Positions 1 to 12,900 of a stretch of 64,000 bases of DNA are shown here, one piece after another. Location of the stretch: NCBI GenBank assembly GCA_029851415.1, contig CM056743.1, positions 125,022,305 to 125,086,304 on the forward strand. The letters are read 5' to 3'. The notes under the pieces were generated by a model. It searched no databases and was not told the origin of the DNA. It saw only the letters and a list, made by a program, of their open reading frames with translations. A program made the translations under genes and the position numbers. How positions within the stretch are numbered: position 1 is the stretch's first letter; each line of letters begins with the position of its first letter. The DNA is from Eretmocerus hayati (taxonomy: Eukaryota > Arthropoda > Insecta > Hymenoptera > Aphelinidae).

Positions 1-1888
1 GCATCAATAATACGGATAAGATTTTGAAAAAATGAAATGGTATGAATGATTTGCTGCTGATTTTTGGTGTGTGAGTGAAGTTGTCGCTATTCATTGTCGA
101 ATTTAGGATATTATTCGAGTTTTTAAAATCGGATTAAATCGGATATTTGAATGTACAGATCTTATCTCAGTGGATATTACTGTATTTATTTTCATAATAT
201 AACCAGAAGAATGGGTTCATTTTCTTCAAGGATTTTATACGATTTGAATAGTATTTTGGACACAACCAATTAGAATCGCGGATAAGAAATCACATAGAAT
301 TTTTGGAGCATCGAGAATCAAACAGAGTGAATTCTTCAAGTTGTTGTTTTTCAGCTGTATGATTGAATTTGTCATTTTTCGTCATCGAATTCAGGATGTT
401 GGTATAGTTCTGAAGTTTTTATGGAACCATGAGCCAAATTAGAGTATACCAGTTTAGATTGAAAAATCATTTATCGGAACTATTTTGAGTTCGAGTAAAA
501 TCAGAGGAGGTTGAATGCCAAAACTTCATTTTAATTGACGATTTCTATGCAAAGTAGAGATCGACAAAATTATAATTCTTCAAACTATAGGATGATTTTT
601 GATCAGGATCTCGTAGCTATTGAATATAGTAATTTCGCTCTTACATTCTCTTTTTCTGAATATCGTCATATCAAATTGAAATGTGATGTTTAGGATCAAC
701 AGACTTTCTGACAGGAAAATTTCGAACGAGCATGGAAAACTTTCCTATTCGCTGTAAATTATTGTGTTGCGAAGTTTAAAAGAGTTTTATATTGATTGAA
801 GATTAGAAATGGAATTTCACGCCGCTTCAAGTGTCTAGAAGATTTTTCGGTTGTTTGACAGATTTATTGATCATAATTTCGATATCCAGTCATAAAATTT
901 AGATTGAAGAGAAGAAACGGGTGCAGCGTTGATTTTCGCAAATTCTTATGATCCAGAGTGACGCGTTCAAAGATGATTCGGTGATAAAATTTCTGTTCGC
1001 CCTAGATGACGAATTGGTGTTGTTTTTCTGGATTCACAATTTTTAGGTCAAAAATTTTCTTGTAAGATTAGTGAATAATTGTTCGTGAGTATGTTCTGTG
1101 ATGAATCTACGTTGAGGAAGAATGAGAGAGATACAAAACCTTTTTGACAAAATTGGAGATAAAATTATTGTGCGAGACAGAAAAAATTGATATATATCAT
1201 GATGCATTCGAATTGAATTGAAATTCCATATGATTTTAGGAATGAGAATTAGAGCTGGAATATAATCGAAAATGAGTTAGTATTCATCAATTCTTAACTT
1301 GATCAAATGAAAATTAGATACTTGCAACGACTCATATCTCAATAATTATTTTAATTTCATTCCATTATTCTACGTAATCATTGGAATATTCAAAAAAAAA
1401 AAAAAAAAAGAAAAAAAATGAAAATTGCAACTTCAAAATTCCAAAATTCTGAATACAATTTTTGTAGAGTACTAACAGCGACATTTGAAGACTTTTTGTG
1501 AAAATTCGTATAATGCTTCTGATAATATCCTTTTGAAGTTCTGTTATAACCTTTCAAAGTTCCTACGAGAAATCAGTTGAATTTATGTGCGTTTCGAATG
1601 AATTCAAATATTTCAAACATTCTAATTTTGTCAAGATTGGAAAATTCTCAAGCAAAAACGATCATATTGCGAATTCAATTTGATGAGACAATGGAGAATC
1701 ATATAATAGTTGTAATGAATGATATTGTGGCGACGAGAGTTCAATAGTAATATAAGATATGAGCTGGGATCAAAAAAAAAAAATTATGAAACGAGAGAAT
1801 GGTTAGTTCAGCTCGTTCATATCAGATTTGTTATAGATGAATGTGTGTTCAAAAAATTGTAAACAATTTTTTTTCATAAGGGTGGAGG
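1..1888. other. AT-rich noncoding stretch
   Basis: No coding exon, RNA gene or element could be supported on either strand. The sequence is AT-rich with short A-tracts, including a run of about 17 A near 1394-1410. Confidence 0.6.
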
Positions 1889-1889
1889 T

Positions 1890-2360
1890 GTAACGAGCTG
1901 ATATGTGGATAAAGTAGATAACTGACGAATATGGTATAAGACCCGCGCCCGACTCAAATCACCGATTATAAATGGTCACTACAGCTGGCAGCGTAATTAG
2001 TTAAGAATAATTGAATACAAGCTACCCCCTTTTGAAACCTATGAAGATTTGCCTCTCAAACATCGGTCGACGCTCTCGCTAGCCAAACAGCCACAAGTGC
2101 GAGAGAGACAGCAATAAGGCCCATCCGAAGGGCCCGACGCCCACGCCACCACCGCATCGACGAGCAGAGCGGCCCGCCATCAGAGCTACACTGGCCTTCG
2201 GCTAGATCACATCATTTTGTCAAAGCGCTTCACGCTTCATCATTTTCTCGAGTCTTTGATATTTCTGAACAATATAGCTCAAATAGTTTATTCATAACTC
2301 TGTGTATAAGTCATTCACCCTTCTCCCTACTCGCGTCGGCGAACCAAAAGGTAAATTCAA
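1890..2360 (+). repeat. Possible solo LTR or promoter-like GC-richer block
   Basis: The block begins with TGTAACGAGCTGATATG at 1890, has a TATAAAT-like box near 1968, and turns GC-rich between about 2040 and 2210, unlike the AT-rich flanks. A TG start, internal TATA box and GC-rich transcribed part is the layout of an insect LTR. I could not find a convincing CA terminus, target-site duplication, primer-binding site or internal coding region, so this could equally be a host promoter. Confidence 0.25.
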
Positions 2361-3200
2361 ACATAAAATCATTATTGAAAACCGGACCATTCGAGCTAAA
2401 CTCATTCTTATTGATTCTTCAATTCAAATATCGAATACGTACTATTTCCCCAGATTTAGTACGTAACACTGTAAATTGTGCAAATATGCGATGCGCCTTA
2501 TAGATGTACTGTGGTAGTATGGATCGATTGAATTCGGATCAATGATACTGTGCAAGCAAACTCGTGTTTGTGTATTTGCAAGACGGACGGACCTACAAAG
2601 ATACACACCTCTTTCTCTTGACTGCGGGTGCATTCTTGAGCTTGGACTGAGATAATTCTGAGATGATTTTTCTAAGGACTCGCTTTCATTTAATCAGTGG
2701 GCCAAATGGTATCCACCTTTTTTCTTCATTGGAACTGCGTTCTGGTAAAACAGAGTTGAAGTCTTCAACGCGTTCGCTTCGACGGATCTTCCCGGTGAGA
2801 CCAGCGATATTTCAATTTTTTCAACTTGTATTGGCTTGAAATGTTTTGTCAAAACGAATCTATAATGAACAAAAAGCATAAACGGATTCATTCTCATCCA
2901 AACGTTCTGGTCGAAATACAGATGTCCAAATTATGACCGATACGAAATTCCAAAGAACTGACCTTGCAGCAAGCGAGTTGGTCATCAAGTCCCTTGTTGG
3001 CGGGATTAATCAACTTCTGTCGGTCCACTGGAGTGTGATGAGAGTATGGAATTTTCGGGAGAACATATTGACGCATTCTACGTTTTGTAACACACACTAT
3101 TATACTAGGAGCGAAGACTAAATTTTATATCACGTACTCCTGATATATTAGAAGACTAACAACAAGACGAAAGTGACACATTACCCCTAGCTGGATGAAG
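2361..3200. other. Noncoding stretch
   Basis: Short open frames of 60-70 codons occur on both strands but show no recognisable domain or conserved motif. I see nothing else here. Confidence 0.5.
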
Positions 3201-3385
3201 TCAAGATTCACACTACGTCGTTGTCACGATAGAATTGGCGAAGAAGGAGGTGGAGTGATCCTGTACGTCCTATCACACTTCCAAGTCAAAGCTCGTATCA
3301 TCAGAGTAGCAATTTTATAATCAAGTTGAATTCGCTATACATGGAATAAGCGGATGGAATTGTTTTTCGCTCTAGTTCACAAATG

Positions 3386-3399
3386 CCCCCCCCCCCCCA
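3386..3399 (+). repeat. Poly-C tract
   Basis: A run of about twelve C lies inside the endonuclease remnant of LINE A. It reads as prolines in one frame and marks where slippage may have shifted the frame. Confidence 0.7.
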
Positions 3400-4193
3400 G
3401 CCTACCCTTCCGCTTTCTTAATGACATCTCTCCCCTCCTGCCTTTGTATACACACAACTTCATCACAGAGAATTTCCACATGAATATGGTTAATGCTCGC
3501 CCTGACTCTAAAACACTATATAAGTTTTTCGATCCTTGCTTATACTCAACATTGTCAGCACAGAGCCTACCTATCCCCTACTTTCTATAAAATTGATGAC
3601 TCAGTCCATCATACTTGCATTGATATGTTCGCTCTTTTTCATCCGTTAATAATCGAGTTCAGGCAATCACAAACCCCATTCACTGACGGCCGAGACCTTT
3701 ATTAAAATTAATGATTCCCATATTATTCCCAGCCGTCTACCTAAAGATTTTGTAACTCGTGATCTGTCTCGGCTTGATCCTCACATGTTGGCCTCAGAGC
3801 TCATCCACGTAGTGGATACAAACATTTTTTTCCTTTCCACCCTCTGCCAGTCCAATCAAATCGAACCAGTATTCCCGACTTTCATGTAAATATTGAAAAT
3901 ACTGGGAATAAATGTATCTGGTCTTGTCCCATACTACACCCAACAATTCAATGAGTCTCTATCATCTGATCACTTCCCTACAAACTGGGAGGAAGCTTTG
4001 ATCATCCTCTTGGCAAACACAGTTTTGCTCCCATCTATCTCTGACACCCACCTTATTTCCCAACTTCTAGAAGCTTCAAAAATCCTGGAAATGAATATTA
4101 ATGATCAACTCACCATCCAACAGACTGCTGATTCCATCCAAATCAGGTTTTCGCCCTTCACACTTACCTCGAATCACGTTATTTCAATTCCTT

Positions 4194-4303
4194 CCCTGCT
4201 GAAAATAATTTCGTGGTTAACCATGGGGACTCATGATTCCTCGGGGTTAACCATGGGAAACCATGGTTCCCCGTGATTAATCACAGAATCATTTTCAACA
4301 GGG
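4194..4303. mobile_element. ~110 bp MITE nested in LINE A
   Basis: The ends are imperfect terminal inverted repeats: CCCTGCTGAAAATAATTTC on the left matches the reverse complement of the right end, CCCTGTTGAAAATGATTCT, and the similarity runs about 35 bp inward. The interior is nearly palindromic, with repeated TTAACCATGG and GAAACCATGGTTCC. It splits the RT reading frame of LINE A, so it inserted after the LINE. A clear target-site duplication was not found. Confidence 0.7.
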
Positions 4304-5402
4304 TTGAATGAACTCGTCAGGCAAGAGAGGAGCGCATGCTCACGGTACTGATATCTATAGACTTTTTCAAGGCATTTGATTCCATGCCCCTTGGTGAGCT
4401 CCTCATGAAACCCAGAAACAGTTTTTGTACTGACAGAGTGATAAGGTGGTTTGCCAGTTATCTATGAGCAAGGTACAAGCAGTGCCAACTGAGAACGGTT
4501 ATCGTTCAGAATAAAAATCAATCCCCGGGAATGTTCTTTAAGGAGATTGACTCGGTTTCTTGCTCTTCGTAATTCACATCAATGAATTTGCTGTCTGCTT
4601 GGGCCCTGAAGTCAAGAGAGTGATATACGCAGACGATACCCAAATCAATCACCACTGTCGCCCAGCTGAACTACCTGCGTGTATCGCTCTTCCTGGCCGA
4701 GATGAAAATGCTATCATCTGATGGGCCGTTGAGAATGGTTTGTAGTCGCACTCGAAGAAAACTACCCCTTTCATTCTTGGAAGTGAACCCAATCTGAAGC
4801 TCACCATAACTATAAATTCGGGGTCCGAGATACCGTACTCACTTTCTATCAAGAGTCTTGAGGTTCACATATCTTCGAAGTTAGACGGTCCACCCAAGTC
4901 AACATCATGATTCGTCGTGTAAACGGTGCGCTATATGCACTACGATGTTACTCAGATACCATGTTTGGCTCGCCGTGGTTAAAGCTTGTGCAGAGTCTTG
5001 CGTTACCACATCTTGATTACGTTGCGTTAGTGATTCGTAACATGCAAAAATTCTTTGATGTCAAACTCAAGCACCACATGAGTGGTTGCATTTGATTCGT
5101 CAATAACCATATCCCATAGCGTTCACATGTTTCGCAGTACCGTATTTCACTGTCTACCAAGCGTAGGCACCTCTATTCCATTGGCACTCTCTCTTTGAGC
5201 TCAGGTACAGTGACGCACCCTCTCTTTCCCGGAGAGAGTATATTGTTGAAGTCCTAGAGTGAATGATCCCCAGACTGAAACATGAAGACAATCTTTCATC
5301 ATCCGTGCCTCAGAGCCTAATCAATTTCAGGTAGATTTTGCCCTTCACCACCTTGAAAGGAAAAAAGAAGAGGGAGGGAGGGAGAGATGTACTTAAGAAG
5401 AA

Positions 5403-5424
5403 ATGATTGATTGATTGATTGATT
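5403..5424. repeat. (TGAT)n tail at the junction of two LINEs
   Basis: Tandem TGAT units followed by a block containing AGGGCAGAGGGTAGACCCC. On the minus strand this is a 3' terminal sequence ending in (ATCA)n, fitting the 3' end of LINE B. A closely similar block occurs at 39823-39880. Confidence 0.75.
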
Positions 5425-7880
5425 AAGGAATTTATTGAGGGCAGAGGGTAGACCCCATTTGCCCTAATTATGATACATATGTTAACAATACAGTATAATG
5501 AATAATATAATAGACCAAGAACGTTGCTTAGGTTTTGCTGAGTATACACTGGGAGATGCAGAAGGTATGTTCCATGAAAGCTTGCATACAGAAATACGTG
5601 ACAAAATATCATTGACTATGCTAGAAGTAACGATAATAAACTGAACTAAGGGTACCGCCTTCCTCACACTACTCCAGGGAGTGTAAGTTCACCTATCAAT
5701 GCCGAGGGGATTGAATCAAGATGTTTTTTTTTGAGTTCTCAAGATCCAATCATGCGCGTCGCGCTCCATAAGTGTCACGCGGAGAGAAGGTTTGAATCCG
5801 TCAGGGCTCTGCTTTGCAAAATCCACGTCGGAAAGTGTATTAAGAAGCTTCGACGCGACGTAAGTGAACGACTGGTTCGGTAGGGAGGGTTTTGTACGTC
5901 AAGATATGTTTGCCGCGACGCTCTGATTGGCGCATGGATGGGTCATCTGAAACTAACTTGAAGCGCGGTCGCAAGAGAGATGGAAGATTATGATGGATTA
6001 TTGAAAAGGTCAATGAGCCAATGAGATATTCTCTCCGTCGTGCGGCTGATAGCAAATCCAGGGCAATACGGTACGATGTAACATGCGAACGTCGAGGCAC
6101 GTTGCCACGGGCGAACCTAACACAGGTGTTCATGAGTGTTTGCAGTTTCAGCGTTTGAGTTTTGCCGAGGCCGGTCAAGAGTGTCGCGCTGTAATCAAAG
6201 TGGGGGAGTACGAGGCTTACTGTGAGCTGTTGCCTCAGAAGGCGCGAGAGTGCTCGACTCATCATGCGCAAGAAATGAAGGGAGCCATGAATTTTCCTAG
6301 ATAAGAGATTGATCTGCTTTCTCCAATCCAAAGAAGAAGAAATTGTCAGCCCAAGAAGCTTGATATTGTCAACGTAGGGTATGGTAGTATCATTGATACA
6401 GATAGGGACAATGCGTTGCAGGCCAATAGTCTTCAGGTACAATTCGCTACCAAAAATGATAGCAGTGGTCTTATCCGCATTTAATCCGAGACCATCGTGT
6501 AAGATCCACGCCGCTACTGAATTTGCATCTTGATTGATGAGAGTGATCAGTCTGTCGATATCAGATGGAAAGCCACGCATGTATATATCTGTGTCATCAG
6601 CGAAGATCTTGTGGGATGAGTGGCGAAGTACTCGAGAGAGGTCATTGATAAAAATTAGAAATGGCAGTAGACCAAGAACACTGCCTTGCGGCACGCCCCC
6701 ATTAATATCAAGCCATGGTTCATGCATCCCATTTTCACATCGGACTGCTTGAGTGCGACCGTTCAAGGAACTCCCAAACCAGCGAATGACACGATCTGAG
6801 CATCCGAGGTTACGTAGTTTTCCCAGGAGCTTAATGTGTGGAAGAGTATCGAATGCTTTCGAGAAGTCAAACGAGATGAAGATCGTGATCATACGCTTGT
6901 CAATTGCAGTGCGGACGTCTTCTAATACTCCTAGGAGAGCGCTCTGGGTGGAGTGATGTGGTCGAAAACCACACTGATTTGGGTCAAGTATGTTGGGGAG
7001 GGAAAGGTGACTGAAAAGTTGCTCATGTACGACTTGCTCCAAGACCTTGGATATTTCAGGCAATTGAGCTACTGGTCGGGTGTCAGATGGGGATTTGGGT
7101 GCTGAATTTTTCGAGAGAGGGATGATCGAAGACCGCTTCCATTGATCCGGGAAGTGGCCTGTGACTAATGAACCGTTGACAGACCTGGTGATGTATGGAT
7201 GAAGTGCTTAAAATGCCATTCTGAACATGGTCGATGAGACACCGTCAACACCAACTCCTTGAGATTTGCAGTGTGCAAACGCGCGAAGAGTGTCCTCTTC
7301 GGTCACAGGCTTGAAGTCGAAAGTTGGAACGTTATTAGGGAGAGGAATGGCACAGACTGCATCAATATCATCATCTTTTAGCGGTTTGATACTCTTGGAA
7401 ACAGCAGTGTAGTGACGATTGAGGATGTCACCACTAAATATGTCAAGTGGTGAGGGTGTGCATTTGGACATTAACCCAACTTTCCTCAGCTCTTTCCATC
7501 TCGATTTGACATCTGGCGCATTCAAGACTCTGTTAGAGATATGGTCGTTTTTAGTGTTGTCAAGGGTGGATTTGATTTCGTTGCGTACTGAGCGGTAAGC
7601 TGCAACGTCGCTTGGTGCATTTGTCCTGCGAGCGCGTCTGTATAGGGCGTCACGTTGTCTCATGCGATATCTTATGTCAGCTGATACCCAGGGTTTTTTG
7701 GAGGCGTGCGATGCCTGATGGGGGACAGCTGATCAGAGGCATCCAGTGAGACTCGCGAGTAGAGGAGGTTACTATAGTCAGGAAACTCCTGATGAGGACT
7801 AAAACTAATACGTATATCTAAGGGGTTATATGTACAAGGATCATTGGATTGTGAATGGGGTATATTGAGATCATTCACAG
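5405..7880 (-). pseudogene. LINE B: 5'-truncated non-LTR retrotransposon, reverse transcriptase
   Basis: Minus-strand ORF2 fragment. One frame is open from 7663 down to 5840 except for a single TAA at 7208-7210. It contains the pre-RT linker (MRQRDALYRRARR), a DQWKRSSIIPLSK block, the RT1 block TRPVAQLPEISKVLE, the A motif FDFSKAFDTLP, GGVPQGSVLGLLPFLIFIND, the catalytic FADDTDIY, and thumb sequence ending at TAA 5840. Upstream the frame shifts at an A-run near 7690, and linker sequence continues to about 7878. No endonuclease is present, so the copy is truncated or interrupted there. A ~435 bp 3' UTR ends in an (ATCA)n tail. Jockey-like assignment is by motif style only. It is much better preserved than LINE A, hence probably younger. 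Confidence 0.85.
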
Positions 7881-7919
7881 GATATCTTATGGCACAAGTA
7901 TGAAGAAAGAAAGATGAGA

Positions 7920-8545
7920 AAGTAGAGAGAGGAATTCATCTTTCATATCCCGGGAGTCCGGCTTTCGCCTCCACCCCGGCTTTAACCTCCACTTCGGCTT
8001 GCCCCCATGGGCGTGGGGCAGGAATATGCCCTACAAGCGCGTCGGTTTGGAAGACGTCCCGTAGTGAGTCACGGATGGCTCAGCAATGGCCCGCTACTCC
8101 TCTTCGACTACCGGATTTGGGGCTCGGCCCCGGCACAAGGCCGAGCCCACCACTCGGACGGAGGTTTGGGACTTTTCTAGGCTTCTACGGAGCCCCTCTG
8201 AGTTACTGGATGAGTCGTCCAGGCTCGCATTGTTATCGCCTGAAGACGATTCCAATGCGAGTCCTTAGACTCACCCATTCCCGTGGTGCCGGATGGAGAT
8301 GTGCGGTTTCCACGCTCCAACAACGCGGTGACTGGGGCCGGAAGTTCGTCAGACTCCAGGGCTGGGACACCGAGGTATCTCAACCGTCTTTGCGAGTTTT
8401 CGGGACGGGCCGAAGCACTCCGAGCATCAGTCTTGGGGTAGATTCCTCCCTACCGAATTCGGGCCGAAGCCCGGGTACGGTGCCTTTATAACTGGGGCCT
8501 GAGGGTCTTCACACCCCGGGACTCAGGACTCAGAGGCTCCCTTGC
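7920..8545. other. GC-rich island of unknown origin
   Basis: Roughly 600 bp of strongly GC-rich sequence in an AT-rich region, abutting the 5' break of LINE B. It contains a perfect 10 bp inverted repeat (GGGCTCGGCC at 8120-8129 with its complement at 8139-8148) and other short GC hairpins. A plus-strand frame from ATG 8086 is open to TAG at about 8268 and, after a one-base shift, continues protein-like to about 8438. This could be the 5' UTR and decayed ORF1 of a GC-rich non-LTR element, but I do not recognise a family. It is not rRNA that I can identify. The opposite strand is also open over much of the block, as expected from high GC alone. Confidence 0.45.
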
Positions 8546-9731
8546 GGTTGAATGTAGAGAGTGGAAGGATTTACAAAGAGAGGAAGATGCCTTGTGAGGG
8601 TTGTATAGAGAGGGGAGAGGAAAAGAAAAGAGGAATGCTGGCACAGGAATGCGACTTCTCTTGTATGTACAAAACAGGTCGAAGCATCAATGTTACGCTC
8701 AATCTTTCACCGTATGCATAAGAGTGCTACGGGCTCCCTAAATTGGACTCTCGATTCTAGCATCATTGTTAGTATCGAATCAACTTCAGCCCCTGATAAG
8801 CTTGATCGTTGACTTTCGATTATAACAATAGGAGACATAACATCTTGCACTCTTCTATGAAATTGCTTATGTCAACGTTACACCATTTTACGGAGTCATA
8901 GTTTTTACACAAAATTTCTTTCAATCCGACAAGCGTTGAGCTACACAGATTCTTCCTCTTCATTGCGGGTGATTACGAATCTTGGTGTTCTATACTCCAG
9001 ATTCATTACACTCTCGTTGTCTCAAAGATCCTACATTATTCATTTGGAATGGGCATGGCTCATCATAAAGTCCATCGTCCAAAAGGGCAAAGCTTTTTTT
9101 GGCAAGAGAATTGCGGATATTAAATTGTTGGCAACGTCATTTTCAGGCTCATTCTTATCGCCATTCTCCAGGAAAGCTCGCTCAGTTTGGCTCAAAAGCG
9201 AATGCAAACATGGTCCATTACTCACAGTCGAGAGTAGTTTACGAAGCGAGAAGCAGACATACACTGAACTCAAGTCAAAACTACATTATTATCCGAGTGC
9301 GCGCGAGACTCCGGCATAATTAAAATGTCATTGCAGCACCGAATCGCCACCGCTGAGAGTTTTGTTCCAGCGTAATTGTCCAGAATGAATGAATTCCAAC
9401 TTCCTGGCTACCTAGTTTTTGAGCCCTTTCAAGCTTAGGGGTTGTAATTTTCTCTTGTACTCCGTACAGAGATAAGCTATTAGGCAACAATGATGGATTA
9501 CTCTTTACTGAATTGGGTGTTTAATACTTTGTACTGAAAATTTATCAAGTCACATAAGAAGAATTCAATATTTCATTCTTCTCGTCTCCACATTAACTCT
9601 GGTACGGTTCATATAGGTACCTCAATCAACACTATTCAAAACGAATGAGTAACTAACTTGATACAAAATAGTGTGAACTATAGTCGAACTTGAGTAGAGG
9701 TGCATTTGAAAACTCATCATTTTATTTCTTG
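8546..9731. other. Noncoding stretch
   Basis: Several open frames of up to 127 codons overlap on both strands around 8936-9323, but none has a recognisable domain or consistent splice context. No element boundaries seen. Confidence 0.45.
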
Positions 9732-9955
9732 CAGCAGGTCGATTCTAAATTTCGGTCAAGACTAGGTTGGGAGAGAAATTACGCCCGTGGATCAAGATTC
9801 CAAGCGATTCCACGCGTTGGTTCGTGATTCTATGATTTGGACCCACGGCGCTAAGGATCGCGGAACCCGGAATCAGCGCATGGAATTGCAGAAGTTCCTA
9901 GTCACTCAACTTCCACACCTAATAGTTTAGACCGAAATTCAAAATCGACCTGCTG
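9732..9955. mobile_element. 224 bp foldback element
   Basis: The left end CAGCAGGTCGATTCTAAATT pairs with the right end, whose reverse complement reads CAGCAGGTCGATTTTGAATT. Similarity continues to about 40 bp with a few mismatches. The interior also shows weak palindromy (CCGTGG and CCACGG about 60 bp apart). No coding capacity and no clear target-site duplication, so a nonautonomous DNA transposon is the best guess. Confidence 0.7.
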
Positions 9956-12900
9956 TGGATTGAATTATTTCGAAACGATGAAATTAGGGTCAGAATTGCT
10001 TCAATCTGCGTGGGTCTTTGAGGGCGTAAGTTGATGGGATTTTTGCATGAACCATGAAACTATACCCAGGACATATTTATCTCGCGTTAATCTCTGAAAA
10101 TAGTCTTTTTCTAGCACCAAAAGAAGATACCAAAGATTATAGACCCTTGTAAAACGCTCAAGCGTTTCCGAGCCACATCAGACTTTCATACTGAATTAGT
10201 ATTTATCGCGAGTGCGCAATAATATTCACCATATTGATTTCATTGAATGTGGTCGTTCTCCCAGATCATTCAAATGACTCTGAGCGTCAAATTGCATTTG
10301 TTGGAAAAATTCTTGAAAAAAACAAGTTGCAGGCAGTGCAACGCACGTTTCATCAGATACCGTCGGGTAAAAGCCATGGCTAAAGTGCCAGCACACGCAT
10401 AAAATAAGTTTATGGCTATAAGTACTTTTCGGACTGGATTAACCCCGTGCAAAATTGAATATACCAGGCACAAAAAGTGCTCCACTATATGTCATGGCGA
10501 AAATTGAGCGCGGAAGAGGTTGAAAAAGAAGAGTTGTGAGGTAATTCAATCGGCGGATTAATGGTCAACGATGCGACACGCGCTCCGCGCGCTGCCTCTG
10601 CGGCTGAATTTTAATGCGGAATTTCAATTAGTCGCCTGCGCGCGCCCGCACTCGCAAGTCCCGTGCACTAGACAAATGCTTATGGCTCATAAAAATGAAT
10701 GAGAATATCACGTGTATTGTACAGAATAGCATTGTTTGGGTCGCCAGACAAAACACGGATTTAATGAGTAAAAGTGAGCTTACTCACTCAAATGTGTGGC
10801 TTATTCAGTAATGGGATTTGTGGAGGTAGACGCAGACGAAAATTGTTAAATACACTCTTTACCCAAGGCTAACAATTATTATTTCAAGTTGAGAGTGTAA
10901 GTATGTATATGAAACCTTGAAAGTGACAAATACTTATAGAGTTGGATTGGATTGATAGGAGGATTGGCACGGTCCAGTATCACAATAATTTCAATAATAA
11001 TGAATGAATTCATTATCGGTTACTGAGTACCTAGTCAAAGAGAAAGAATAATACGAAAATGATGATGAGAATGTCTCTGCATGAATGTTCCTATGGTCAT
11101 TTCCCACTTTGATGAATCGTGGTCAATTTGTTGAGGTTAGAGAGGCCCTGAAAGATTCGAAGACTTTTTTGAGTTCGAATAATAAGTCGTAGACAGCGCA
11201 AAACAGAATCAATAGGTTCTTTGGACTTCATGTGATGTCTGAGTCATTTTTCCCGTTATTCTTCACGAGATTTTCTATGAATGCATTCTAGGTAAGTATA
11301 GTATTCTCTTGAAGTCGGTAGGAGTAGTTGAATAATTATGAATGGAATTTTCCTTCAAGATTTGGGTCTATCGATATTTGCACAACTCCGTGGGGTCTAC
11401 AAGATCCCGTATGATTTGCACAATATTTTCAGAACTAGCAGAAGGTTTGACTTTGACGGATCAAATCTGATAATTAGTGAGCTGCATATTTTGAGAGCAG
11501 GGAATCAATTAGATTCAATATTCATAGGAAGTGGGTCATTGCGGATACCCACTTCCATATTCATATTGAAAACGACATTGTACTCTTTTGTCATCCGGAC
11601 CTCGTATTACATTGTGATGGGAAAAGTTCAAATGAATGTTCATGTAATAATGAACATTCAGGAATGAAACTAATTACGTTTTGGTCTGCAAAGCCAACGA
11701 GAGGGTTTTTGTCTGTACGAAATCGTATCGAGTTCACTGATATTTGTAAAGGGAGCTGAAAACAGGTACTCATATTTCGTCAGTCTATTTAAAGGAATAC
11801 GAGAGATGACTCGGGAGACAAGCAGAGTTATTCCTGTCTGTTGTAGAGCAAAAATGTCGATTTCACGCGAATTTCAATGAATTGTAAGAGCTTCCAAATT
11901 TCTTGAAGCAATACGAAAAAGTCATGTCCATAGCGAAAATTTCGACGCAACTTTAACTCGTTCGATGCAATATTACCTACTGCACTATCATTCCAACAAA
12001 GTAATGCTCACTTGAAAGAATAAGGTTCCGGATCATGCAGTAAAAGGAGATAGAAAATTACAGCTTTCCTCAACATCAGTTTTTGTATAAACGAGAAATC
12101 ATAGACATCTGACCGAGCATCTGACACTCACTTTCAAAGGACATTCTCTCTGAAGCCCACCCATCCATTTAAGAAAGGCGTCAAAACAACCTCAACGCGT
12201 AAGCCGAGTATATAATAAAGGTGTGATTCAAACGAGATGCGCTCGCTTCTCGTGCACGTTTATTGGAGGGCTCACCCGACGCGCGGAAATTACAATCGTC
12301 AGGAAGCAGGGTTGCCCGAGTGCATGCTACGCGGGGGCGTATTCTCATTCACAGCTTTAATTAACACTCTCAAAACGACAAGCTTTCATCGCTCGATTAT
12401 GCGCCATAATGTTTGCGGCTACTTTTACTCGTCATCAGTCCCAAGTACAAGGTACACATTAACCTCGTGTACACGTTCTCATAATATCCATAATTTAACA
12501 TCTTATTATTTGGAGTATTTACCTCGAGTTGTGCTGACTGCGGCAATTTTAGTGTGACATGGAAGTCTTTTACAAAGTTTACGTGAGCGTCCTAAGATTT
12601 GAAAAGACGAGCGAGTTCAACAGAAAGATGTGGCCAAGTTTTGTGATTGATGCACCTGAGGGAATGTTCTGGAGGTAATTTTCGCAAGGGAATAACATCT
12701 CGACGCAGTGAAATACGTAAGGGCACGAATGTATGTACCGAGTCATGTATTTTCGAGCGTAGAAGTTGCATGAGCGCGTCTTGTTGTAAAAAGATGGATT
12801 GAGAATGCAGTATCGCGTTCTACTTTGAGAATGAGAAATTTTTAGATGTGGATTTTGAGAGTCTGGGAGGGATTCTGACGTATACCGATGTAGATTGATT

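Larger units (their letters stand above)
3205..5404 (+). pseudogene. LINE A: decayed non-LTR retrotransposon (endonuclease plus reverse transcriptase)
   Basis: The plus-strand frames read as a broken ORF2 of a non-LTR retrotransposon. An endonuclease fragment starts near 3215 (R-x-D-R-x-G-E-x-GGGV-x-LYV) and continues through 3354-3590 in a shifted frame. The beginning of the RT is open at 3893-4193 (NWEEALI, then a SKILE-like block). A MITE interrupts it at 4194-4303. RT resumes with ISIDFFKAFDS near 4351-4383 and the catalytic YADDT near 4626-4640, followed by thumb-like sequence to about 5300. Several stops and frameshifts make it inactive. The (TGAT)n run at 5403-5424 may be the shared end with LINE B. 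Motif style resembles LINE B, so they are probably the same clade, Jockey-like by inference. Confidence 0.75.

Noticed and set aside
7920..8545. Ribosomal RNA fragment
   Set aside because: GC-rich, but no stretch I recognise from 18S, 28S or 5S.
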